DNA of 64,000 bases, from IMG/VR virus record IMGVR_UViG_3300049218_000083, positions 102,744-166,743 of that record; one strand, written 5' to 3'. This DNA comes from a virus. Of the stretch, positions 45,312-53,849 are shown in pieces. Position 1 is the first letter of the stretch. Every line of letters begins with the position of its first letter. Both the position numbers and the translations under genes were made by a program. The notes below the pieces were generated by a model that was given only the letters and a program-made list of their open reading frames with translations, was not told where the DNA came from and searched no databases.

Positions 45312-46688
45312 TCAACGAAACCGTTTCAACGATTCATCGTAGAGTTCGTCATTCTTATAGTATTCTTTGAACTTGTCATCGATCTCTTTGTGTTCAGCTA
45401 ACGCAACCTGGAACTTGCTGAACCATTTGAACAACTCATCGTCTGACAGCTTTTTCAGCTCAGCATGAATGTTCATGTAGTGTTTCTTAACAGCAAGAGC
45501 GATATTAACAGGCTGGTGTATCGACTCCACAAGCTGCTCTTTCATATCATGTGGAGCGTATTGTGCAATTGGCAAATCACCCGCCATGGTAATCTTCTGA
45601 AGTCTGCCATGGTCAGCGCAGTTGAAGATCTCAATCAGTTTGTTGGTTTTACCAAAGGTCGTGGTCGTGCTAAGGTAAGACAAAGTCGCTGGTGGGTTTG
45701 GTTTCGTAAACGTGTAATGGTACTGGTCGCTGAAAATCAGAATCAAAACGACGAATGAACCAGTGTGCTGCATGACTTCCCATGTTCTGCCAGTACTGGA
45801 GACGTCAATGTAGATAGCATTCTCAGGTGCTTGGCTTTTCAGATACGCAGCTGCCTCTTTTGGCTGACTCAAGGCTACTTCTCGTGAGAACGGAAGGTAG
45901 TATGAATCCACATCATAAAACGTGTTGTAGATCTTATACAGAAGCTGACAGTCGCGCCCAAGGAACACAGGTCGACGCACATTCTTCAGTTTACGATAGA
46001 TCATCTCAGAGGCGAAAAACAACCATGGCAGGTTCAGCTGGTTGGCGAGATCAAACACGTCGGTATGAGAATCCATCCTATCGCGGCGAAATCGAACCTC
46101 ACGAACGAGCTCGGCAAGCAATGGAGCCTTGACAATGTTCATGATATCATGCTCAATGCTAGTCAACTGAGGACGACGGTAATGAACTCCGTTTATACCA
46201 TGCTGCTGGGCTTGTGTGACGTCGCTTTGTAGGTTATCGCCCAGATGTAACTCAGGTTTGAATACACCGCTCACGCTCCTCCAAAACGAGCCTGTATGCT
46301 TACCATTGTTAGACTGATAAACGGTGACTTGTTTATCCATGCCTACAGAGCGAACGAGTTTGAGAATATCTGCAGCTGACAAATACATGTCAGAAATCAA
46401 CGCGTCACCATGACGGACCTCGTTGATATTAGTTTGGATCGGGATGGCATTCTCTTGTTCGTAAGCGACTTCGAGACTACAAAGCGCATCAGCCATCACT
46501 GGATCGATGACCTGAAGGTTGACGAGGTGTTGATAGATGTTACGAAGTGACACACCGCGTGCGTTTGCATTCTTACGGTGGAAGAAGAAGTTTGGAATCT
46601 CAAGGTCGGCATCCATCTGCCGCCAGATTGCTTCACCATCGATACACCGTCTTGTGATGAGTGTATCGAATACATCAAATGATCTCAT
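45312..46688 (-). CDS. HAD-superfamily protein of the type found in glycan clusters
   Basis: A 458-residue protein beginning MRSFDVFDTLITRRCIDGEA, the FDVFDTLI HAD motif I. GDALISDMYLS is the motif II region and LHLGDNLQSDVTQA motif IV. The large C-terminal half is typical of predicted HAD hydrolases in polysaccharide clusters. Possibly a sugar or nucleotide-sugar phosphatase. Confidence 0.75.
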   Translation of the reverse strand: MRSFDVFDTLITRRCIDGEAIWRQMDADLEIPNFFFHRKNANARGVSLRNIYQHLVNLQVIDPVMADALCSLEVAYEQENAIPIQTNINEVRHGDALISDMYLSAADILKLVRSVGMDKQVTVYQSNNGKHTGSFWRSVSGVFKPELHLGDNLQSDVTQAQQHGINGVHYRRPQLTSIEHDIMNIVKAPLLAELVREVRFRRDRMDSHTDVFDLANQLNLPWLFFASEMIYRKLKNVRRPVFLGRDCQLLYKIYNTFYDVDSYYLPFSREVALSQPKEAAAYLKSQAPENAIYIDVSSTGRTWEVMQHTGSFVVLILIFSDQYHYTFTKPNPPATLSYLSTTTTFGKTNKLIEIFNCADHGRLQKITMAGDLPIAQYAPHDMKEQLVESIHQPVNIALAVKKHYMNIHAELKKLSDDELFKWFSKFQVALAEHKEIDDKFKEYYKNDELYDESLKRFR

Positions 46689-46691
46689 GAT

Positions 46692-46958
46692 TTATGGTAG
46701 CCTGTAATGTTCCTTTACAGCGTTTGGTGCATACTCTTCTACATTGCCTTCGAAGAATTTGTCGAGAACAGCCTTGGCTTGTTCAACAGTTATGCCACAT
46801 GATTCCGCGTAGCATTTGAGATGGAAGTCATCACGCTGATCCCTTTCAAGGCGACGAAGATCACCCTTGATCATTGAAAGTGGGTGAATGTGCGGATCAT
46901 AGTCACCATCAAGTTGGTTCCGTTTGACAACGCGATCGTATGTCATTGGGTATCCCAT
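46692..46958 (-). CDS. Small hypothetical protein next to regA
   Basis: An 88-residue charged protein MGYPMTYDRVVKRNQLDGDY.... Its ATG overlaps the regA stop codon. No family recognised. Confidence 0.6.
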   Translation of the reverse strand: MGYPMTYDRVVKRNQLDGDYDPHIHPLSMIKGDLRRLERDQRDDFHLKCYAESCGITVEQAKAVLDKFFEGNVEEYAPNAVKEHYRLP

Positions 46959-47362
46959 TAGATTTTCTTCTTGGTTCCGATGCTGTACTTGGCGACAAGT
47001 TGCCAGTCAGCCTTGTCCTTGAATGAGATGATCTTTATTTGTGAAAGAGGCGCAACCGCTGTATCAGGGATCTCAGGAAGAATCTTAATCAGTTCCCACT
47101 GCTGGAGCAGTTTTGCGATGGTGTTACGACGTTGGTAGTCGTTCTCTGTAATTGTCGATGGTTTGCCGTCGAGAGCAAATAGTTCCTTAAAATGAACAAT
47201 TGCGTATCGACCTTGCTTATGAAGAATGTGGGCAGATTGGTAGAGAACATTTTCGTTCTTGGCAGCGACACCGATTCGGGTCAACGATTCTCTTACGATG
47301 TTAAAGCTGTCTGGCTTCGTCAGCGTGACTTCCAGTCCTACACCTTTGAATATGTCAGTCAT
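46958..47362 (-). CDS. regA: RegA translational repressor
   Basis: A 134-residue protein that aligns along its length with T4 RegA: VTLTKPDSFNIVRESLTRIG, VLYQSAHILHKQGRYAIVHF and an ending like VAKYSIGTKKKI (T4: VPKYTIGN). RegA binds early mRNAs at their start regions and represses translation. As in T4 it lies next to gp62 in the replication operon. Confidence 0.92.
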   Translation of the reverse strand: MTDIFKGVGLEVTLTKPDSFNIVRESLTRIGVAAKNENVLYQSAHILHKQGRYAIVHFKELFALDGKPSTITENDYQRRNTIAKLLQQWELIKILPEIPDTAVAPLSQIKIISFKDKADWQLVAKYSIGTKKKI

Positions 47363-47404
47363 TTCAATTTCTCAACGTTTGGTCATGATCCGATCTTCTC
47401 CTGA

Positions 47405-47411
47405 TATTTAG
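47405..47411 (-). promoter_or_regulatory. Late-promoter-like CTAAATA upstream of regA
   Basis: CTAAATA on the minus strand about 43 nt upstream of the regA ATG, in an otherwise short intergenic region. By analogy with T4 TATAAATA only. Confidence 0.3.
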
Positions 47412-47477
47412 AGAAGCTCGTTTCGGTCATGAAACATCAAGTTGATATCACTGGAAGCAACAAGCACATAATCTAGA

Positions 47478-47624
47478 TCACGCATGTAATCGATCATCTG
47501 TGCTGTACGACCAGGCTTCATAGTTCTGCGCATAGCTGCGGTGCAACCATGCTGGAATCGTTGGATTTGAGAGTGCGTTCTCATCCACTTCACAATAGAC
47601 AAATGGATTTGGTATGCGCTTCAT
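47478..47624 (-). CDS. Small ORF between gp62 and regA
   Basis: A 48-residue frame MKRIPNPFVYCEVDENALSN..., whose ATG overlaps the gp62 stop (ATGA). Another frame (ending at 47408) reads YMRDLDYVLVASSDINLMFH and also looks coding. Either two overlapping peptides exist here or one gene has been frameshifted. Confidence 0.45.
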   Translation of the reverse strand: MKRIPNPFVYCEVDENALSNPTIPAWLHRSYAQNYEAWSYSTDDRLHA

Positions 47625-48004
47625 TGACCGATCGTCAAAACTGTGCGGATGTGTTCCAACTCTGACTCTTGGAGTACACTCAGAGCCATTCTTGCTTTCT
47701 GATCACTGTATCCGAAATACTCTTTGACCAACTCGAGATCTTCAGGCTTGACAGGCTTGATCCAGGATGCATAACCACGCTTCTTCTTACGCAACGAGTG
47801 GAAGAAGAAATTGTACTGCGCAACCTCAGGAAGCACATGATAAATGTTCATCTCAGCCGCATAGAAAATGCTGTCATCGTGATACGACAACATCTTGTTG
47901 ACTACAAATGGCTTGTACTCCTTCTCATATTCCTCGAAGCAATGCTTCTTGGTCAGCTGAAGAGAAGGCAGGACGACTTTGAATAGATCACTCATCTTCA
48001 GCAT
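47621..48004 (-). CDS. Clamp loader small subunit (gp62 type)
   Basis: A 127-residue protein with DLFKVVLPSLQLTKKH, DDSIFYAAEMNIYHVLPEVA and YNFFFHSLRKKKRGYASW, the layout of T4 gp62, which forms the 4:1 clamp loader with gp44. A second ATG 9 nt downstream is also possible. In T4 gene 62 directly follows gene 44; here an endonuclease-like gene intervenes. Confidence 0.85.
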   Translation of the reverse strand: MLKMSDLFKVVLPSLQLTKKHCFEEYEKEYKPFVVNKMLSYHDDSIFYAAEMNIYHVLPEVAQYNFFFHSLRKKKRGYASWIKPVKPEDLELVKEYFGYSDQKARMALSVLQESELEHIRTVLTIGQ

Positions 48005-48437
48005 CCAATAAATGTGGAAACATTATTGTATAGCGTTTGATGTTGTTATTCCAGTTCGTCAAACATTTTCTGATGTGTGGAATGTCATCACCCATGAAAC
48101 CCAACGCTCGGTTGCAACTATCGTGCAACCAACTCCTAAACTTGTTGGTCTTGTGATTATGGTCCATCGACAAAACATCAACATCCGTTGGTGGCTTGCC
48201 ACAGTAATCACAAACTTCAGGCATTGGTGGCGCGGTTCGACGTATTTCTTTTCGAACTTTTCCTGCTATGCTACAACATGACTTGCAAATACTGTTTCGA
48301 CCGTCGTGACTGTTCTTATGCTTGTGGAATCCATTGTACGCAATGTAATTTCCACATTCCCTGCAGTGTTTCCCTGGTGGGAGATCTCCTTCTAGCTCTA
48401 GCGGTAGACTAGACCCTTCATACAAATCGTTTCCCAT
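47988..48437 (-). CDS. Recombination endonuclease VII-like HNH protein
   Basis: A 149-residue protein with CRECGNYI...CKSCC (zinc ligands) followed by CDYCGKPP, LSMDHNHKTNKFRSWLHDSC and NRALGFMGDD, the endonuclease VII (T4 gp49) signature DHxHxxGxxRxxxxxxCN. Its position between gp44 and gp62 suggests a homing-type copy or a relocated resolvase. Confidence 0.85.
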   Translation of the reverse strand: MGNDLYEGSSLPLELEGDLPPGKHCRECGNYIAYNGFHKHKNSHDGRNSICKSCCSIAGKVRKEIRRTAPPMPEVCDYCGKPPTDVDVLSMDHNHKTNKFRSWLHDSCNRALGFMGDDIPHIRKCLTNWNNNIKRYTIMFPHLLDAEDE

Positions 48438-49378
48438 TACTTGATCTCACATTCAACCATCACTTCCGTCAGAAACGCAGCTAGATTGATTTCCTGATCC
48501 GCAACCTGCGAAGCATATTGCAGATACTTACCCAACAACACAACCAAAATCGGATGAGACTCTGGCTTGAACATATCGTTCATCTTCAGATAGATGTCAC
48601 GCATGATGACACCCGAATCAGCATCCGAGTTGTTTCCAACCCACTTCCGCAACGCTTTGAAGTCTTTGGCTTTCAAGAAGCCAACAATTTCCTCAACCTT
48701 GGCATCAGTTGCCTGGGCAAGAATACCTTCATCGATCGCACCTGACGCAGCATACTTCTGCAGTTCACCCAATGTCCGGCGAAAGTCTGGAAAGAATCGC
48801 GTGATAACCGCAGCTACCACTTCCTTCTTGTATGGGACATTCTGTTCATCCAGAATACCAAGCGCACGCTTGAAGAAGTCAGCAGCCATCTTCTGTTTGT
48901 CAGATTTCTGCAGCTTGAAGTCAATCGGTGGACATCGGCTATGAATCGCCGGAATGATACGGTTCTTGTGATTACAGGTGAAAATGAAAGAACAGTTTTC
49001 ACCAAACTCTTCGATCGGACCACGAAATGCGTCCTGGGCATCAGCAGTCAATCCATCAGCCTCATCCATGATGATGGCTTTGCGGCCACCACCCAACGAT
49101 ACACTAGAGGCGAAGTTTGGAACCTTGACCTTGATAGTGTCAACACCACGATCCCTACCTGATCCATTCAATAGGATGTAGTCAACACCAATTTCTTCGC
49201 ACATAGCACGCGCGATAGTTGTCTTGCCAGTGCCGGGAGTGCCGGTCAGCATCATATTCGGAATTTCACCCTTGTCGACGTATGTCTGGAAGATCTTCTT
49301 GGTCACTTCCGGAACGATACAATCTACCACTTTCTTCGGGCGATAAATCTCGACCCACAGAATATCATTACCAATCAT
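48437..49378 (-). CDS. Clamp loader large subunit (gp44 type)
   Basis: A 313-residue AAA+ ATPase with Walker A GTPGTGKTTIARAM near residue 45, Walker B AIIMDEADG near residue 105 and an SRC box (IHSRCPP) as arginine finger. It loads the gp45 clamp at primer ends. Confidence 0.93.
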   Translation of the reverse strand: MIGNDILWVEIYRPKKVVDCIVPEVTKKIFQTYVDKGEIPNMMLTGTPGTGKTTIARAMCEEIGVDYILLNGSGRDRGVDTIKVKVPNFASSVSLGGGRKAIIMDEADGLTADAQDAFRGPIEEFGENCSFIFTCNHKNRIIPAIHSRCPPIDFKLQKSDKQKMAADFFKRALGILDEQNVPYKKEVVAAVITRFFPDFRRTLGELQKYAASGAIDEGILAQATDAKVEEIVGFLKAKDFKALRKWVGNNSDADSGVIMRDIYLKMNDMFKPESHPILVVLLGKYLQYASQVADQEINLAAFLTEVMVECEIK

Positions 49379-49390
49379 AAATTCCTCACG

Positions 49391-50122
49391 TCACTGGGTA
49401 TAGAGTTTCCACGCTTTCAGGTAATTGTGTTCAGCAATTTCCCATGACCAATTATACTTGATACCACCAAACGATTCGAGATATGATGCTACAACTTCCT
49501 TGATTCCATCCTGGCTTGGCCAGTCTGCACCTTTGGTGACCATCAGACTATCAGCCTCGACAAACAGCGCGATGATGTCAGCACGCTTGCAGCCTTCGGT
49601 AATCTTTGATGGTAATTTGAACTGTTCACGCAAACGCGCATCCAGTTTGCTTTCAATCTCTTTGTACTGTGGCAGTAAGACCTTCCATGGTGATGGAATA
49701 TCTGCCAGGTACGCTTCCGTTCCATCATGCAGCAATCCTTCCACTGGATTTCCTAGATCAAGGTCCTGCATGATTTGAGAAACAAGAACACAGTGCTGCG
49801 CGACGGAGTAGAACTCCACGCAGTGTCCGTTAAATCTGCAGAGCTTGCTGAGTGCAGAAGCTATTACATTAATGTCGAATGGACTTCGATCTATGTAAAA
49901 GTTCTTACCATTGACCAGTTCAATGAACAGGCCATCGGTCATCTTTTCTTTGTATACTTCGTCAGCTTGCTTTGTAGGAACGAACAAGGGATCAACCTCA
50001 CTGCTTAAATAGCAACAGGGAACGCAGTGATAAACACCTGGCATCCTGTGACACGAACAAGTACAACCACCGAAAGCTTTCGGCAAGTCCTTGTTGAAAT
50101 AATTATTCGGAAGAAGGCTCAT
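49391..50122 (-). CDS. HD-superfamily phosphohydrolase
   Basis: A 243-residue protein with EFYSVAQHCVLVS and GLLHDGTEAYLADIPSPWK (HD metal site), the YfbR-like pattern common in phages; those enzymes act as 5'-deoxynucleotidases. The N-terminal ~40 residues have a cysteine cluster (CTCSCH...CVPCC). Confidence 0.83.
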   Translation of the reverse strand: MSLLPNNYFNKDLPKAFGGCTCSCHRMPGVYHCVPCCYLSSEVDPLFVPTKQADEVYKEKMTDGLFIELVNGKNFYIDRSPFDINVIASALSKLCRFNGHCVEFYSVAQHCVLVSQIMQDLDLGNPVEGLLHDGTEAYLADIPSPWKVLLPQYKEIESKLDARLREQFKLPSKITEGCKRADIIALFVEADSLMVTKGADWPSQDGIKEVVASYLESFGGIKYNWSWEIAEHNYLKAWKLYTQ

Positions 50123-50480
50123 TGTCTATCACCTGTCGAACTGCTTCTTCCAGAGTATTGTCTGGCTCCGGACGTTTGATCACAACATAACCAGCACGCT
50201 CAAGAGCAGCGATCTTGTTGTGAAGACGCATCTCTTCTTCTAGTTTGTCCTGGCGACGCTTCGCCCAAAGATCAACACGAATGTGATCCTGAAAATCTCC
50301 AGGATTCTTCAACTCTGGTATGGTCTCAGACAAATACACGTTGATGTTATTGATCCTGAAGTGAACTTGATCACTCAAGGTTTGCAGTTGTTCCTTCAAC
50401 TGAGCCTGTGTTACACATGGCTCAGCTTTCGGTGGAAAAATATCTTCCGCTGCTTTGCAATCGCAATTACTGCAACCCAT
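50103..50480 (-). CDS. Hypothetical coiled-coil protein
   Basis: A 125-residue protein with an N-terminal cysteine group (MGCSNCDCK) and a charged helical body. It lies between the clamp and HD genes, near the position of RpbA-type proteins in T4, but no similarity is evident. Confidence 0.6.
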   Translation of the reverse strand: MGCSNCDCKAAEDIFPPKAEPCVTQAQLKEQLQTLSDQVHFRINNINVYLSETIPELKNPGDFQDHIRVDLWAKRRQDKLEEEMRLHNKIAALERAGYVVIKRPEPDNTLEEAVRQVIDNEPSSE

Positions 50481-50481
50481 G

Positions 50482-51204
50482 TTAGGCTCCTACGACGCCT
50501 TCCTCAAGCAACTGAGGCGCATCGAAAGAAGACTGCTTGGACTCGATCGAGATCCAATACTGAAGCTTCTTGGTCTTGTGTGTGAAAAGAGAAACGCCAA
50601 CCTTGGAAATCTGCACCGTGTATTCGCCTGGGATGACCTTCAGGTTGTCGATCTTGAAGACTGCCTTGAAGTTGGCAGAAGCAACGGTGCCCAGCTCTAC
50701 GCTTGCACTGTCAACTACTTCACCCTTCACGTCGACCGCAGAGATGGTGATGTTCTCACCAGCTTCACCGGCGACAACGATGTTTGGACACTTCAGGATG
50801 CTCGATACGTTGAACACCCAATCGAAGATTTCTTGAGTTAAAGTCAGATCGACGTTGAACTTCTCGATCTTCAGTTCCTTGGATGGCGGACCCATGATAA
50901 ACTTGGTGTCAGTGAAACGCTGACGAATCTTACCCTTGCCATTCAGGCCAAGGAACACGAATGACTCGTTTTCGATTTCCACTTCCAACGCGCTCTTGTT
51001 CAATGACAACAGCGCCAGCAACTTGTTCAGGTCATAGATACCAAACTCATTCTCGAACGTCTCATCTACAACCGCACGAGCAAGGATTGTCTTGTTCTGG
51101 GAGATGGTACGGATCACATTGCCTGGCTTGATAATCAAACCGCTGTTGATCGATGCAAAATTCTTCAGGACTTCAACAAAGTTCTCACTCAATTTCATGT
51201 GCAA
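50482..51204 (-). CDS. Sliding clamp (gp45 type)
   Basis: A 240-residue protein with the length and strand/helix layout of T4 gp45 (MHMKLSENFVEVLKNFASIN... and KEKTK-like C-terminal strands), encoded directly before the clamp-loader group. It encircles DNA, tethers the polymerase and activates late transcription with gp55. Confidence 0.88.
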   Translation of the reverse strand: MHMKLSENFVEVLKNFASINSGLIIKPGNVIRTISQNKTILARAVVDETFENEFGIYDLNKLLALLSLNKSALEVEIENESFVFLGLNGKGKIRQRFTDTKFIMGPPSKELKIEKFNVDLTLTQEIFDWVFNVSSILKCPNIVVAGEAGENITISAVDVKGEVVDSASVELGTVASANFKAVFKIDNLKVIPGEYTVQISKVGVSLFTHKTKKLQYWISIESKQSSFDAPQLLEEGVVGA

Positions 51205-51223
51205 TTCTCCAAAATGTAGTTCT

Positions 51224-51229
51224 ATTATA
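51224..51229 (-). promoter_or_regulatory. Sigma70-like -10 box upstream of the clamp gene
   Basis: TATAATAGAA on the minus strand 20 nt upstream of the clamp ATG. The same 10-base string occurs upstream of gp47 and gp55. Confidence 0.45.
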
Positions 51230-51233
51230 AATG

Positions 51234-51854
51234 TTAACGCTTGGCGTATTCGGTAATTTTCACCTGTAATTCTTGCACTGTACCATCATTTCTGATTACA
51301 GTTTGCAGCAACGGATGACCGATCCATGCCCACTCCGAATAGTGAACCTCTGGATATTGCGGCATGGTTTGAACTGTTCCATCCCAATTGTTTGCTTCGT
51401 TGATGGCAACAGCAGTGCTGTACCAGGCTGGCCTCTCACCACGCATGATCTGTGCAAGCTTGCCGCCAACGTGCATGACCATTTCGATTTCATTTGGAAA
51501 GCGAACATCAGTTATGACGTAATCCTTGGTCGTGTCCAAACTGCGCAGCAATGCACCAACCCATAGATCCTTTCCGAACACATTGCGACCAGCTTCAGTG
51601 CCCATCCATTGGAGCACTAGACGTGGTGTGATAGTCTTCTTCAACACAGCTGACCAGTACTCGTCAGGCTGTTCACGAAACGCACGTGATTCCGGTGTGT
51701 CACCTTCAAGTAAATGACGTGGCCATCCGAAAATAACCGCAACAGCATCTTTCAGAATCTTAGCAAACGATACTGGAGTGAATCCGTCAGCTGCTAGGAG
51801 CTCTCCAGCAGTTCCCTTGCCCGATCCAATGATGCCTAGAAATCCAACGATCAT
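51234..51854 (-). CDS. Deoxynucleoside monophosphate kinase (gp1 type)
   Basis: A 206-residue protein with P-loop GIIGSGKGTAGELL and VITDVRFPNE, the pattern of T4 gp1-type dNMP kinases. It phosphorylates dNMPs, possibly including modified ones. Confidence 0.85.
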   Translation of the reverse strand: MIVGFLGIIGSGKGTAGELLAADGFTPVSFAKILKDAVAVIFGWPRHLLEGDTPESRAFREQPDEYWSAVLKKTITPRLVLQWMGTEAGRNVFGKDLWVGALLRSLDTTKDYVITDVRFPNEIEMVMHVGGKLAQIMRGERPAWYSTAVAINEANNWDGTVQTMPQYPEVHYSEWAWIGHPLLQTVIRNDGTVQELQVKITEYAKR

Positions 51855-52000
51855 AATTCATCCTTCTTAAAGGCTATTGGCACCGCATAGTTCTTAGCTT
51901 TGTGCCAGCTTTCCTGTATCTCTTCTTGCGTTGCAGCAGGAGGTGATGGATATTCGATTGGACCTTTTGCTGGCGTCTTTGGTTTGGTCGACTCGGTCAT
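51851..52000 (-). CDS. Small hypothetical protein
   Basis: A 49-residue proline-rich protein MTESTKPKTPAKGPIEYPSP.... The ATG at 52000 overlaps the upstream stop, and the end overlaps the dNMP kinase start. Confidence 0.6.
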   Translation of the reverse strand: MTESTKPKTPAKGPIEYPSPPAATQEEIQESWHKAKNYAVPIAFKKDEL

Positions 52001-52227
52001 ACTGGGTCCGCCGTTACACCAAGAACACCCTTGGCATCTGGCTCCGGAAGGCTCAACACCTTCCAAGATTTACCAAGTGGTTCTTCTCCATCTGGTGCCT
52101 CTTCAATGATCGCGATGACTTCACCAACCTGAACACCTGCTAATCCAAGTTGTTCACGCCTTTCTCCGGTTACAGAAACGACTGAGAACTTACGCAGTTC
52201 GAATGAAGTATCGATACCCTTGATCAT
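51997..52227 (-). CDS. Small hypothetical protein
   Basis: A 76-residue beta-rich protein MIKGIDTSFELRKFSVVSVT.... It is coupled to the glycosyltransferase gene upstream through a TAATG overlap. No family recognised. Confidence 0.6.
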   Translation of the reverse strand: MIKGIDTSFELRKFSVVSVTGERREQLGLAGVQVGEVIAIIEEAPDGEEPLGKSWKVLSLPEPDAKGVLGVTADPV

Positions 52228-53213
52228 TACAGATTTCCTACCAATTGCGCAACCGCAGCCATGTTACCTTGGAACGCATACGTACCGACGTGGAACGTGC
52301 GCATCCATGGACACAACCAAATTTCTCCACCCATGTTGCGCCACTGTTGACAGAAGAAATAGTCTTCTGACAAATAACGCTCAGATCCACCGACTTCAAC
52401 AATTTCACCCTTCTTGCGTTCACCCAGGTCCTGTTGAATTTCCATCTGACGCTTCTTGTCGATGATGCAATCAAAGTATGCGTGAATGTAACGAGATCCA
52501 TCAAAGTTAGCTTGACCGACATGGTCAGGCTTGTAGCTGTACTGAGGATACTGAAGAGCCCAACGCAAGAAGACCTCGCGCTTGATCATCATGTAACCTG
52601 TACCGATCTCCATAACCTTCAGTGGTTCACCGACGTTGAACTGACCTGTTCCAGCAACTGGATTGAAGACATAGTCTCCAATGGTTTGTTCAACTTCCTG
52701 AGAGGTCAACTCTTTTGGAACATCATACAGTGGCTTGGCGATAACTGCCCCATCTGCAGTTGGACCAGCAGCCTGTGCAGCCATGTTTTCAGCAGCAATC
52801 TCGATGTTCTTCTCGTTGACCGTCTTGATCAGGCTATGACGTTTGTTGATAGCTGTAATCGCACTGTTCCACTTGATAGACTTCTTTGGATATGGTGCAC
52901 CAATGATGTCCTTGTCGAGTGCCATCAAAGCCAACACATCTTTCGGATCGAAGTGAATATCGGCATCGAGGAACAACAAGTGTGTGTAACCTGAACGCAG
53001 GAACTCATCGACCAGGTAGTTGCGAGCTCGCGTAATCAAGGATTCGTTGAAGATGAATGAGAAGCGATTCTCCATTCCGTACTGACCGCACATACCCTGA
53101 AGGTCAAGGCATGCTTTCATGTACATACCAAGGCACATACCACCATACATTGGAGTGGCGATGAAAAGCTTGTTCTTACGTAGCTGCTCAACACTGATTG
53201 ATAAATTTACCAT
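52227..53213 (-). CDS. GT-A glycosyltransferase, ANP1/GT62-like
   Basis: A 328-residue protein with FNESLITRARNYLVDEF and THLLFLDADIHFDP (DxD) near residue 75, the pattern of Anp1/Mnn9-like transferases in phages. It lies two genes downstream of a base-oxidising dioxygenase, so a role in glycosylating modified DNA bases is plausible; a virion target is the alternative. Confidence 0.75.
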   Translation of the reverse strand: MVNLSISVEQLRKNKLFIATPMYGGMCLGMYMKACLDLQGMCGQYGMENRFSFIFNESLITRARNYLVDEFLRSGYTHLLFLDADIHFDPKDVLALMALDKDIIGAPYPKKSIKWNSAITAINKRHSLIKTVNEKNIEIAAENMAAQAAGPTADGAVIAKPLYDVPKELTSQEVEQTIGDYVFNPVAGTGQFNVGEPLKVMEIGTGYMMIKREVFLRWALQYPQYSYKPDHVGQANFDGSRYIHAYFDCIIDKKRQMEIQQDLGERKKGEIVEVGGSERYLSEDYFFCQQWRNMGGEIWLCPWMRTFHVGTYAFQGNMAAVAQLVGNL

Positions 53214-53282
53214 TTGGGATCCTGTTCTTGTTATTAGAGGCGGATGATTACCAATAATACCGCAGCAAACTGTAAAAGGAAA

Positions 53283-53849
53283 TCAACCTAAGATCAATTC
53301 GTCAATGAGATACTGAATGATCTTGTGCTGATCTTCTGGTGTTTCGTTCACATACGTTTCAGACAGCGGCATCAGAACCATGTTTGACATGAGATTTTCG
53401 ATCTTCGTTTCACGACCACGCTTGAACGTATCTGTTTGCGTATCGTTCCGAACTTCATGACGAGCATGAATTGTTGCTGGACTTGCTGTAATGAAGATGA
53501 TCTTCAGGTCGAGCGTAGGATCATCCGCAAGCAATTCCAAAAAAGACTGATTGAAAAGACGGTCACCCTCGAACAGCACATTGCCTGTTGTCTCTTTGAC
53601 AAACTTTACAGCTTGCGGCTGAACAGCCATTGAGAGGCGATCAGTTCCACCGAACGGTTCACCCTCTGGGTACTTACCGATGATGTGCAAGTTTGATCCA
53701 GACATATAGAGTGTAGGGACTAGCTTCACATCCTCACGCTCAAACCATGTCGCACCTGGTCGACGATCTTCGGTTGACTTGATGAACTTCTTCATTATGG
53801 TCGACTTGCCAGTCGCTGGTTCGCCGCCGATTGCTATAATTTTTCTCAT
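53283..53849 (-). CDS. P-loop kinase (candidate modified-base DNA kinase)
   Basis: A 188-residue protein with Walker A GGEPATGKSTIM near residue 8 and FITASPATIHARHEVRND further on, like small P-loop kinases. Its ATG overlaps the stop of the dioxygenase gene, so the two are co-translated. Phage 5-hydroxymethyluridine DNA kinases belong to this superfamily; that specific activity is inferred from context only. Confidence 0.7.
   Translation of the reverse strand: MRKIIAIGGEPATGKSTIMKKFIKSTEDRRPGATWFEREDVKLVPTLYMSGSNLHIIGKYPEGEPFGGTDRLSMAVQPQAVKFVKETTGNVLFEGDRLFNQSFLELLADDPTLDLKIIFITASPATIHARHEVRNDTQTDTFKRGRETKIENLMSNMVLMPLSETYVNETPEDQHKIIQYLIDELILG

Noticed and set aside
47029-47060. Fourth copy of the leader hairpin (GAAAGAGGCGCA on the plus strand)
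   Set aside because: Only 12 bases match, they lie inside the regA coding region, and the stem arms are absent.
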